Below, piece by piece: positions 1-6,274 of a stretch of DNA of 18,639 nt. Location of the stretch: the NCBI RefSeq assembly GCF_004134945.1, contig NZ_SBAP01000028.1, positions 1-18,639 on the forward strand. Reading direction: 5' to 3'. The notes under the pieces were generated by a model. That model searched no databases. It was not told where the DNA came from and saw only the letters and a list, made by a program, of their open reading frames with translations. A program made the translations under genes and the position numbers. The stretch comes from Fusobacterium_C necrophorum_A. GTDB taxonomy: Bacteria; Fusobacteriota; Fusobacteriia; Fusobacteriales; Fusobacteriaceae. Positions within the stretch are counted from its first letter, which is position 1; the number at the start of each line of letters is the position of its first letter.

Positions 1-81
1 TGATTTTTTACACCTTGTTTGTGTTGTTTGCTTGTTGTCTTTCTTATTCTCTTTGTGAAGGTTCATGCCGCTCTTGCGGAC
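1..81 (-). other. Untranslated leader of a transcript leaving the window
   Basis: Read on the minus strand, the stretch downstream of the promoter at 89-117 has no open reading frame of note. It holds a small GC-rich hairpin (stem 68-71 with 76-79, loop AAGA) followed by purine/A-rich sequence with repeated AACAA-type runs. Unstructured A/C-rich leaders after a very strong promoter are common before 16S rRNA genes. The gene itself lies beyond position 1, so the identity as an rRNA or tRNA leader is inference. Confidence 0.4.
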
Positions 82-88
82 ATCTAGT

Positions 89-117
89 ATCTTACCATAC
101 TTCTTACTTCCCGTCAA
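89..117 (-). promoter_or_regulatory. Strong sigma-70 promoter, probably for a stable-RNA operon
   Basis: On the minus strand there is a -35 TTGACG (112-117), an exact 17-nt spacer and a -10 TAAGAT (89-94). Transcription would start near position 82 and run out of the left edge. Close match to consensus, optimal spacing and a non-coding leader suggest an rRNA or tRNA operon rather than an mRNA; that last step is inferred. Confidence 0.7.
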
Positions 118-164
118 CTCTTTTTTTCTTTTTTGAAAAATTTTTTTAAAACATGGCAGAAAAT

Positions 165-202
165 GAAAAAATGCCTTCTACTTTTCAGTATCTGGCATTT
201 TT
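165..202 (-). terminator. Rho-independent terminator of minCDE
   Basis: On the minus strand the arms AAAAATGCC (202-194) and GGCATTTTT (175-167) pair. Inside them a second short helix TACT/AGTA closes a GAAA tetraloop. The T run of the descending arm follows. It begins six bases after the minE stop and separates the min operon from the strong promoter at 89-117. Confidence 0.8.
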
Positions 203-207
203 ACTTC

Positions 208-462
208 TTACTTTTTTTGTCGAATTGGAATATTTGCCAACAAAGCTATTTGTCTTGGATCATCATCACAATTTGACATTTCTATATTCAATTGCTCCTG
301 ATCAATTTCGACATATTTCGATAATACTTGAATAATATCATCTTTTATTTGTTCCATAACTCCAGAAGGTAACATCGCTCTATCTTGCATCAAAACTAAT
401 TTCAATCGACTTTTTGCTTCATCTTTAGAGTTATTTTTTTTAAAAAAATCAAAAAATCCCAT
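208..462 (-). CDS. minE: Cell division topological specificity factor MinE
   Basis: MinE stimulates MinD ATPase, releases MinC/MinD from the membrane and drives pole-to-pole Min oscillation, placing the division septum at mid-cell. The 84-residue length is normal for the family. Residues 1-10 (MGFFDFFKKN) form the membrane-binding amphipathic helix. Residues 16-30, including SRLKLVLMQDRA, are the anti-MinCD segment that contacts MinD. Residues 39-83 (IKDDIIQVLSKYVEID and onward) form the topological specificity/dimerisation domain. It is the last gene of minC-minD-minE, starting six bases after the minD stop; its ribosome-binding sequence (AGAGGG) lies inside the last codons of minD, so translation is probably coupled. 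The first 17 bases are repeated at the 3' end of minD (see the repeat entry). Confidence 0.96.
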   Translation of the reverse strand: MGFFDFFKKNNSKDEAKSRLKLVLMQDRAMLPSGVMEQIKDDIIQVLSKYVEIDQEQLNIEMSNCDDDPRQIALLANIPIRQKK

Positions 463-512
463 TTCTCATCACCCTCTAAAAATAAATTTCAAACGATCAA
501 AAAATCCCATTT
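448..512 (-). repeat. 17-nt in-frame direct repeat shared by minD 3' end and minE 5' end
   Basis: The identical 17-mer (plus-strand atcaaaaaatcccattt) occurs at 448-464 and 496-512, offset by exactly 48 bases. In both copies the minus strand encodes Met-Gly-Phe-Phe-Asp. In MinD this begins the C-terminal membrane-targeting helix (residues 251-263); in MinE it begins the N-terminal membrane-binding helix. Confidence 0.9.
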
Positions 513-1260
513 TAACATCTAAATTCAAAAACTCTACTTCTTTCCCTTCAATTCTTTCTACAATGTTTCGATAAGCTTTTGCAGCAAGAGTTTCTCCTTT
601 ATATACCAATGGCTCCCCTTTATTTGTGGATATGACAATACTCTCATCATCCGGAACAACACCAATTAAAGCAATAGCTAAAATATCCAACATATCCTCT
701 ACACTTAACATATTATTTTCTTTTACCATGTCCATTCGAATCCGGTTAACAATTAATTTCGGTTCCTTAATCCCGTTAGCCTCCAACAAACCAATGATTC
801 GATCTGCATCTCTCGTTGCTGAAATTTCAGGAGTCGTGACTACAATTGCCCTATCCGCAGCAGCAATAGCATTTTTAAATCCCTGTTCTATTCCTGCCGG
901 ACAGTCTATGATAATATAATCAAAATCTTTTCGTAGAGCTTCTATCAAAGTTTTCATTTGCTCTTCATTAATATCATTTTTATCTCGAATTTGTGCAGCA
1001 GGCAGTAGAGATAAATTAGAACAGCGTTTATCTTTAATCAAAGCCTGTGGTATTCGACATTTTCCTTCAATAACGTCTACCAAATCATACACAATCCTAT
1101 TTTCTAAGCCCATGACCACATCCAGATTTCGCAATCCAATATCCGTATCAATCAATAATACTTTATGACCTTTCTCTGCTAAACCCGCTCCAATATTGGC
1201 TGTTGTTGTGGTTTTTCCAACCCCACCTTTTCCGGAAGTAACTACAATTACTTGACTCAT
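469..1260 (-). CDS. minD: Septum site-determining ATPase MinD
   Basis: MinD is a ParA/MinD-type ATPase that, with ATP bound, dimerises on the inner membrane, recruits the FtsZ inhibitor MinC and is cycled off by MinE. The 263-residue protein has the deviant Walker A KGGVGKT at 11-17 with signature Lys11 and Lys16, the switch I region with Asp40 (LLIDTDIGLRNLD) and Walker B IIIDCPAG around Asp119. The last 13 residues (MGFFDRLKFIFRG, 251-263) form the amphipathic membrane-targeting helix. It begins one base after the minC stop, behind a TGGAGA ribosome-binding site located in the minC end. Length and motifs match the family throughout. Confidence 0.98.
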   Translation of the reverse strand: MSQVIVVTSGKGGVGKTTTTANIGAGLAEKGHKVLLIDTDIGLRNLDVVMGLENRIVYDLVDVIEGKCRIPQALIKDKRCSNLSLLPAAQIRDKNDINEEQMKTLIEALRKDFDYIIIDCPAGIEQGFKNAIAAADRAIVVTTPEISATRDADRIIGLLEANGIKEPKLIVNRIRMDMVKENNMLSVEDMLDILAIALIGVVPDDESIVISTNKGEPLVYKGETLAAKAYRNIVERIEGKEVEFLNLDVKMGFFDRLKFIFRG

Positions 1261-1261
1261 A

Positions 1262-1903
1262 CTATCTCCACTCCTCGATTACGATTTCTCCTTGTTTGAT
1301 TTGTGCTATTTGAAATGACCCTTTTTTTACTCTATTAGTATCTAAAATCTCTTTTTGTAAAACTTTGGAAGTCTTGTTTCCAATCGTCAACTTGACAGGA
1401 TTTAAAAACATAGCTGCCACAAAACTGTTATGAGAATCTTCCATTCCTGCATAAACAGTTCCATTTAAATGCCCCAATACTAAAACATTTCCGGAAGCCC
1501 TAATCAAAGAACCCGGATTGACATCTCCTAAAATTACTAAATTCCCATCATATTCAAGCTGACTTCCTGAACGTAAAGTTCCTCGAAAAAATTTAGTCGG
1601 TCCCTCCTCCGAAACACTATGAAAAAAAGAAAAATGATTGACTTCTTTTATTTTCTCTCCTGAAAAAACATATACAATATTTAAATTACTATGCAGACGA
1701 ATTAAATCAATCAACACATTTTCTTCCAATTCACTCAATTCTCTACCAGTGAATTCTATAGCCATTTTTCCCTCACCAATAAAGTTTTTCGCTTCTTTCA
1801 TTTTTTCAATCATGCTATTTCTTAGTGTGATGAAGTCAACTTCTCCATTTAACTGAATTTCTAGCCTATCTTTTTTTCCTTTTAAAATAACATAATTTTT
1901 CAT
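1262..1903 (-). CDS. minC: Septum site-determining protein MinC
   Basis: MinC is the FtsZ-polymerisation inhibitor carried to the membrane by MinD. The 213-residue product has an N-terminal FtsZ-inhibiting domain (about 1-95) and a C-terminal beta-helix domain (about 105-205) that binds MinD and FtsZ; the latter shows the conserved RSGSQ (111-115) and GHLNGTVYAG (144-153) motifs. I chose the ATG at 1901-1903 because GGGTGGA lies just upstream and residues after it match the family start. The frame stays open for 21 more codons to 1966, but that extension overlaps the promoter at 1934-1962 and its ATG has no ribosome-binding site. It is the first gene of minCDE. Confidence 0.93.
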   Translation of the reverse strand: MKNYVILKGKKDRLEIQLNGEVDFITLRNSMIEKMKEAKNFIGEGKMAIEFTGRELSELEENVLIDLIRLHSNLNIVYVFSGEKIKEVNHFSFFHSVSEEGPTKFFRGTLRSGSQLEYDGNLVILGDVNPGSLIRASGNVLVLGHLNGTVYAGMEDSHNSFVAAMFLNPVKLTIGNKTSKVLQKEILDTNRVKKGSFQIAQIKQGEIVIEEWR

Positions 1904-1933
1904 AGAATCCACCCAATTTAACATATTTTTTAT

Positions 1934-1962
1934 AGTATAACACACAATTATTTCGTTATCAA
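1934..1962 (-). promoter_or_regulatory. Promoter of minCDE
   Basis: On the minus strand, -35 TTGATA (1957-1962), a 17-nt spacer and -10 TATACT (1934-1939) predict a start near 1927, leaving a leader of about 25 nt before the minC ATG. No other promoter is seen inside the tightly packed minCDE genes. Confidence 0.75.
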
Positions 1963-1983
1963 TCATTTTTATAATATTCCTAC

Positions 1984-2010
1984 AAAAAAAGGAGGGAATT
2001 TCCTCCTTTT
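1984..2010 (-). terminator. Terminator of the metal-ATPase operon
   Basis: A 9-bp stem (2002-2010 with 1987-1995, AAAAGGAGG/CCTCCTTTT, 6-nt loop) is followed on the minus strand by a T run to 1984. It lies about 20 bases after the last gene of the operon and directly before the minC promoter, so the two operons are separate units. Confidence 0.85.
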
Positions 2011-2032
2011 CATTTTTTGCACATCCTGATTT

Positions 2033-2329
2033 TTAATTATTTGCACAAGTAATATCACATTCTGCAACTGTTCCAGCAGATAATTCCTTTTCTGCAATAA
2101 TATCTTCAATATGTTCTTTCATTTCCGTCAATGTTTCCAAATCCATAGCTTCATAATTCGTAGAAGAAGATGTTTTTACATTGATTCCTTGTTTTCTTAA
2201 AAAATTATCCACCTTATCTTGATTTTTCTTATACAGGTAATATCCTACCGCTGCCACTCCTATTCCAATAACAATCCCCACACAGTGTTCTCTTTTAAAA
2301 TTTCCGACTCCATTTCCAAATCCAAACAT
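2033..2329 (-). CDS. Small single-helix membrane protein of the metal-ATPase operon
   Basis: This 98-residue protein is not one I can name. It has a Gly-rich N terminus (MFGFGNGVGNF), one membrane helix at about 17-34 with glycines in a GxxxG-type pattern (GIVIGIGVAAVGYYLY), then a Lys-rich stretch, and a cytosolic acidic tail ending in a CxxxC pair (AECDITCANN). The start at 2327-2329 is preferred: GGAGG (2337-2341) is 7 nt from this ATG but only 1 nt from the in-frame ATG at 2333-2335. It is the last gene, 22 bases after its upstream neighbour. By analogy with the small one-helix PacL (DUF1490) partners of mycobacterial P1B ATPases, it could be an accessory or metal-handling subunit of the ATPase. 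This is analogy of architecture and context, not demonstrated homology. Confidence 0.75.
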   Translation of the reverse strand: MFGFGNGVGNFKREHCVGIVIGIGVAAVGYYLYKKNQDKVDNFLRKQGINVKTSSSTNYEAMDLETLTEMKEHIEDIIAEKELSAGTVAECDITCANN

Positions 2330-2351
2330 TTTCATTCCTCCTTAATTTCAC

Positions 2352-3104
2352 TTATTTTGTACTGATAGTTATATATTTTTCAGTGCCTCTATTCACCTTC
2401 TTTTTATTAAAAAAGACATGATGTACTAAGTCACTTACATTTTCAATCGAATTATCTTCTCTGACATCAGCAATATAATGATATTGTCCCTCTTTGTCTT
2501 TCAATCGAAATATCTTGATTTCTTTGCTAGATGAATGATTCACGATTAAATGTCGACCAAAAGTTGTCAACCACATCAAAGCAATAGATGATATAGAATT
2601 GTTATCAAAATAGGATTTTATTAAATAAAGTGCAGGCACTAATTCAATGTCAAAAAATCCTTTTCTTTTCGTTTCCGAATAGGCATGTTCCACTAAAGCG
2701 GTTGTTGTTAAAGCCAGAGCAAAATGATTCATGGTTGCTTGCAAAGCATTATTTGTCACCTGTTTTAAGCTATGTAAAAATGAAATCATAATGGCTGCCC
2801 CTGAATACATTGATAAAGAATTCAATGATTTCGCTTCATATTCTTCAATCAATCGAACCGGTACCATTCCATTTTCTATTGACAGTGCTGTAACTACTCT
2901 ATAAATCACTTCCTGTAAGTAAATCTCATCGGGATTGAATTCCACCAACAGAGTATTTGTTCTAAAATTATATCTCAATCTTATCTTGCTATTGTCACAT
3001 TTCAGAGAATGAGCAAAACTCTTTAAGTCTCTGATTCGTTCTGAAACTTGAAAACGAATACGATTTGGTAACTTATGTAATATGGTCAAGGTCAATTTTC
3101 TCAT
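2352..3104 (-). CDS. HMA-like domain membrane protein, non-catalytic ATPase-half paralogue
   Basis: A 250-residue protein with an N-terminal heavy-metal-associated-like fold (about 1-75) whose first loop reads HKLPNRIRF where classical HMA domains carry CxxC. Hydrophobic segments follow at about 95-118, 125-142 and 160-185, then a soluble tail (ending KYITISTK). Domain order and the spacing of the hydrophobic segments resemble the first 210 residues of the ATPase encoded just upstream (HMA-like domain, then membrane pairs), but the actuator, DKTG and nucleotide-binding domains are absent. It may be a scaffold or regulatory partner of the ATPase. Its ATG follows AGAGAGGA and lies 11 bases after the ATPase stop. 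FezC of ferrosome clusters is also an HMA-like operon partner, but I cannot prove orthology. Confidence 0.8.
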   Translation of the reverse strand: MRKLTLTILHKLPNRIRFQVSERIRDLKSFAHSLKCDNSKIRLRYNFRTNTLLVEFNPDEIYLQEVIYRVVTALSIENGMVPVRLIEEYEAKSLNSLSMYSGAAIMISFLHSLKQVTNNALQATMNHFALALTTTALVEHAYSETKRKGFFDIELVPALYLIKSYFDNNSISSIALMWLTTFGRHLIVNHSSSKEIKIFRLKDKEGQYHYIADVREDNSIENVSDLVHHVFFNKKKVNRGTEKYITISTK

Positions 3105-3115
3105 ACATGTCCTCT

Positions 3116-5302
3116 CTATTTATTCACATCATATTTTAATAATTTTAAGGAATTCCCAACTACTAAAATAGTAGTAGCATTATGTAAAACAGAACCATAA
3201 ATAGCTGGTAAAATTCCTGTTGCCCCCAATACCAAAGCAAAACTGTTCATTCCGATTGCCATAGCAAAATTTTCTTTAATTGTCTTTACCGTTTTTTGAG
3301 CAAGGCCTACAACACCCGGAACTAATAGAGGATCATCGGAAGTGATGGTAATATCAGCTGCTTCCATTGCCACATCGGTTCTTGTGCTTCCCAAAGCGAC
3401 CCCTACATTCGCATATGACAAAGCCGGAGCATCGTTGATTCCATCTCCAATCATAATTACCTTAGAGCCTCCTGACTGAAATTTTAAAATATTTTTCGCT
3501 TTATCTTCCGGTAACAATTCAGATTCATATCGATCCATAGACATTCTGGAAGCAATCGTCTCTGCCTGTTGTCGTAAATCTCCCGTCAATAAGACAATAT
3601 CATCAATTCCTTGATTTCTTAAACGATTGATTGCCTTTTTTATGTTTTCTCTAGGCGGATCAGAAACCCCTATAATTCCTATCAATTCTTCATTTTTGGC
3701 AACATAAATAATAATTTCTCCCCGATGTAAAATTCCTCTCATGGTTTCCTGTGTTTCTTCCAAAGAAACATTATTTTCTTCCATATATTTTCGGCTTCCC
3801 ACTCGAATAATATCTTTCCCAACCGTAGTTTCCATTCCCTTTGCCACAACAATTAAGGGATCTTGATGTTTCGGAATATTTAACCCTCGTTCCTTCATTT
3901 CATTTAAAATTGCGATTGCCAAAGGATGAGAGGAAGTTTCTTCTGCTGCCGCTGCCAAAGATAACATTTTATTTTCCGTCATTCGTTTTCCAAAAACCTG
4001 AAGAGTTTGCACTTTCGGTTTTCCTTCTGTAATGGTTCCCGTTTTATCAAAAATCACGGTATCTGATTTGGATAACTCTTCAATATAGTTACTTCCCTTA
4101 ATTAAAATCCCATTTTTTGCTCCCGTATTGATTGCCGCTGAAAAAGCAGTTGCCGTCGAAAGACGAATTCCGCAAGAATAATCAATCACTAACATACTTA
4201 AGGATTTTTGAACATTTCTGGTAGCCAGATATACGATTCCTGCCAATAAAAAATTTAAAGGAATCAACTGTGCTGAAAAAGTATCCGCATAAGACTGAAT
4301 ATCCGCCTTATTAAAATTGGCATCTTCTACCAGTTTTATAATCCTGGAAACAGCTCTGTCATCGCCTACTTTTTGTGCTTCCACTGTAATACTTCCATTC
4401 TTAAGAATCGTTCCAGCAAAAACTTCTTCTCCTCGTTTTTTAGTTACCGGCATATATTCTCCGGTAATAGAGGATTGATCTATCAGAGCTTCTCCCTTTT
4501 GTATCAATCCGTCCACACTGATCTTTTCTCCGGTTTGTACTAAAATCAAATCTCCTCTTTGCACTTCCTCAATCGGAATCCTCTTTACAGAACCGTCTCC
4601 CATTTCTTTCCAAACAAAATTTTCTCCGACACTCAGCATATCTTTAATAGCTCCTCGTGTCTTTTGCATCGTATACACTGTTAAAAGCTCTGCAAATTCT
4701 TCTAAAATCATAATTGTCAGAGCGGTCTTTTCTTTTCCTAAGGCAATACTGCTAAGAATAGCACTAGAACTAAGAGTATCCGCATTCGGTCTTTTATTTT
4801 TTACCAAGGATAATAGACCATTTCTTAACACAGGCATCGCCAAAGATAAGGTAGCTAAAGTATTATAATTTAAAAATCTGGATAGTCCGATAGCTGTAGG
4901 GACAGACGGACGAAAAATGTTATAAACCAATAACATAGAAGAAGCCACTATCTTTTGAATAATTTCTTTTGGAGATTCTTCCTGTAATTTTCTTTCAATC
5001 ACATATTTGCTTCCGTTTGCTATTTTTTCATTTTTGTAGATTTCCACCAGATAAGCATTTAAAGTATTTTGCAACAGAGATATCAGATTTTGATCTGTTA
5101 AAGTAATATCTTCAAAATAAATGACAATACTTCCTGTGATTTGAGATATATAAGCTGTCTCTATATAACGTACCTGCATCAATTGCTTTTCTACTTCTTC
5201 TTTCAATTCTCCAAGATATTTTAAAGCTCTTGATTTAATTCGGATTCTCCCTCGAATTCTATGTTTTATTTCACAACTGAGTAAATAATTTTTATTTGAC
5301 AC
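3116..5302 (-). CDS. P1B-type metal ATPase with non-canonical metal site (FezB-like candidate)
   Basis: A 728-residue P-type ATPase. An N-terminal HMA-like domain (about 1-90) has IRGRIRIK where CxxC would be. Membrane segments follow at about 116-165 and 180-212. The actuator domain contains TGEYMPV (280-286). Two further helices (about 345-390) carry the ion-site motif DYSCGIRLS (374-382) instead of CPC. Next come DKTGT (419-423, phospho-acceptor Asp419), SSHP (457-460), TGD (573-575) and GDGINDAP (619-626), and two last helices ending with LHNATT and NSLKLL. All catalytic residues are present, so it should pump. Missing CPC and missing N-terminal Cys argue against CopA, ZntA or CadA. The pattern fits my recollection of the P1B-6 group that includes FezB of ferrosomes, suggesting iron. 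The start codon is GTG, immediately after the TAA of the upstream gene, with AGGAGA in range. Confidence 0.93.
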   Translation of the reverse strand: MSNKNYLLSCEIKHRIRGRIRIKSRALKYLGELKEEVEKQLMQVRYIETAYISQITGSIVIYFEDITLTDQNLISLLQNTLNAYLVEIYKNEKIANGSKYVIERKLQEESPKEIIQKIVASSMLLVYNIFRPSVPTAIGLSRFLNYNTLATLSLAMPVLRNGLLSLVKNKRPNADTLSSSAILSSIALGKEKTALTIMILEEFAELLTVYTMQKTRGAIKDMLSVGENFVWKEMGDGSVKRIPIEEVQRGDLILVQTGEKISVDGLIQKGEALIDQSSITGEYMPVTKKRGEEVFAGTILKNGSITVEAQKVGDDRAVSRIIKLVEDANFNKADIQSYADTFSAQLIPLNFLLAGIVYLATRNVQKSLSMLVIDYSCGIRLSTATAFSAAINTGAKNGILIKGSNYIEELSKSDTVIFDKTGTITEGKPKVQTLQVFGKRMTENKMLSLAAAAEETSSHPLAIAILNEMKERGLNIPKHQDPLIVVAKGMETTVGKDIIRVGSRKYMEENNVSLEETQETMRGILHRGEIIIYVAKNEELIGIIGVSDPPRENIKKAINRLRNQGIDDIVLLTGDLRQQAETIASRMSMDRYESELLPEDKAKNILKFQSGGSKVIMIGDGINDAPALSYANVGVALGSTRTDVAMEAADITITSDDPLLVPGVVGLAQKTVKTIKENFAMAIGMNSFALVLGATGILPAIYGSVLHNATTILVVGNSLKLLKYDVNK

Positions 5303-5692
5303 TTAAAGATCTCCTCTCCTCAATTCTTTCTTTAATAACTCATAAAATTTATCTAAGTTCTTCTCTATTTCCGCTAAAGTCATTTTCTCATACAAATCCG
5401 AATGATCCACAATAATTTTCCAAACAGCATTCAACCAAGAAACAATTTCCTTATCTTGAATAATTTTCTCATCATAATGAATCAAAACTTTATTTGTCAC
5501 ATAGGAATATTCTATAGATTGAATTCCCTCCTTGGACAAAATCAAATCCGTTGTATAATGTTCATGTTTTCTCATCTCTTCCGGAATATTGGAAAGTCCC
5601 GGAACAAATAATCTCAATCTGCCGGGAATACTATGAACAATTTTGAGTTGATGAAACATCAAATATGTCGTTTTTAAAAATTTTTTTAACAT
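5303..5692 (-). CDS. Stand-alone HMA-like (HMA_2-type) domain protein
   Basis: A 129-residue soluble protein with no membrane helix. Residues about 12-90 look like a heavy-metal-associated ferredoxin-like fold: a first strand and loop (KIVHSIPGRLRLFVPGL), then a helix and the strand pair QSIEYSYVTNKVLIHYD. The CxxC that chelates metal in classical HMA domains is replaced by IPGRLR. The tail (about 95-129) is a charged helix. This matches the class annotated as HMA2 domain-containing proteins. ATG follows GGGGAGGG with 7-nt spacing, overlapping the end of the upstream gene (2-base gap). The stop abuts the GTG of the ATPase, implying coupled translation and probably a physical partnership. Confidence 0.85.
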   Translation of the reverse strand: MLKKFLKTTYLMFHQLKIVHSIPGRLRLFVPGLSNIPEEMRKHEHYTTDLILSKEGIQSIEYSYVTNKVLIHYDEKIIQDKEIVSWLNAVWKIIVDHSDLYEKMTLAEIEKNLDKFYELLKKELRRGDL

Positions 5693-5694
5693 GC

Positions 5695-6177
5695 CTATTC
5701 CCTCCCCTTCGTGATAAGATTATATGCCCACCAAAGTAAAGTGGCTCCAGATGGCAATTGTGGAGTTAATCTCAATTTTTTAATTCCATAATACATGAAA
5801 ATACCGGAAACAATCAGTTTACTATCCAACAGACCTTTACTTTTATTATAAATGGAAAAATCAAGAGCCTCGAAAACATTTTGAAATAAAACCTTTAATT
5901 TCCCGGGTTTTTTCCGAAAAGCCTCCTCTTCCAAATGTAACATTTTTAAAATCACCAAGTACAAAAAGGAGACTTCTATTTTCGTTTCTTGAAATAATAC
6001 TAAAACAGAACCTATTTTTTCATTAATTTTCACACTTTCCACTCCATCAATTTGCTTCAAATTCTGTAAAAATTCCGTTTCCAGCTCTGTATTTTGAATC
6101 AAAGCATCCGTTTGAACTCTCAATCTTCCCGAATGATAATGTTTCACTTCCATTACCCCATAAAAACTTGGCAACAT
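5695..6177 (-). CDS. HMA-like domain protein with C-terminal membrane segments
   Basis: A 160-residue protein, first gene of the operon. The N-terminal part (about 8-85) has the HMA-like pattern with HYHSGRLRVQ in the place of CxxC and a second strand pair VESVKINEKIGSVLVLF. The region about 115-157 is hydrophobic and probably forms one or two helices (SKLIVSGIFMYYGIKKL and ATLLWWAYNL). It shares the G-R-x-R motif with the three other HMA-like proteins downstream. ATG is preceded by AAAGGAGA at good spacing. The 97-base AT-rich gap upstream should contain the operon's control region unless it is read through from the flavin reductase gene. Specific function unknown; membrane-anchored adaptor for the ATPase is a reasonable guess. 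Confidence 0.82.
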   Translation of the reverse strand: MLPSFYGVMEVKHYHSGRLRVQTDALIQNTELETEFLQNLKQIDGVESVKINEKIGSVLVLFQETKIEVSFLYLVILKMLHLEEEAFRKKPGKLKVLFQNVFEALDFSIYNKSKGLLDSKLIVSGIFMYYGIKKLRLTPQLPSGATLLWWAYNLITKGRE

Positions 6178-6274
6178 ATTTTTCTCCTTTTTTTATTTTG
6201 ATAAAAATATTTTGTTTTGACAATTTTAATTTAATTTTAAATATATTTAATTTTTATAAAAATATTTCGTTAAT
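6178..6274 (-). promoter_or_regulatory. AT-rich control region of the metal-ATPase operon
   Basis: This gap is almost pure A/T. It contains two abutting 14-bp perfect palindromes (6237-6250, TTAAATATATTTAA; 6250-6263, ATTTTTATAAAAAT) and a 12-nt direct repeat (ATAAAAATATTT at 6201-6212 and 6256-6267). On the minus strand the best hexamers are weak (TTGTCA near 6220, 17-nt spacer, CAAAAT). No convincing terminator for the upstream gene is visible. In such AT-rich DNA palindromes may arise by chance. Confidence 0.4.

Noticed and set aside
153..335. A 60-codon open frame on the plus strand
   Set aside because: It is antisense to minE and its terminator, has no ribosome-binding site and no recognisable protein character.
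1904..1966. Longer MinC start at 1966
   Set aside because: The 21 extra codons overlap a good promoter, have no ribosome-binding site and do not look like MinC; the ATG at 1903 has GGGTGGA.
3116..5302. Calling the ATPase a cadmium/zinc (CadA/ZntA) or copper (CopA) exporter
   Set aside because: The CPC membrane motif and N-terminal CxxC needed for those classes are absent; the operon partners are also unlike cad or cop operons.
6237..6263. A canonical Fur box upstream of the metal operon
   Set aside because: The palindromes do not match the GATAATGATAATCATTATC pattern well enough; kept only as unspecified candidate operators.
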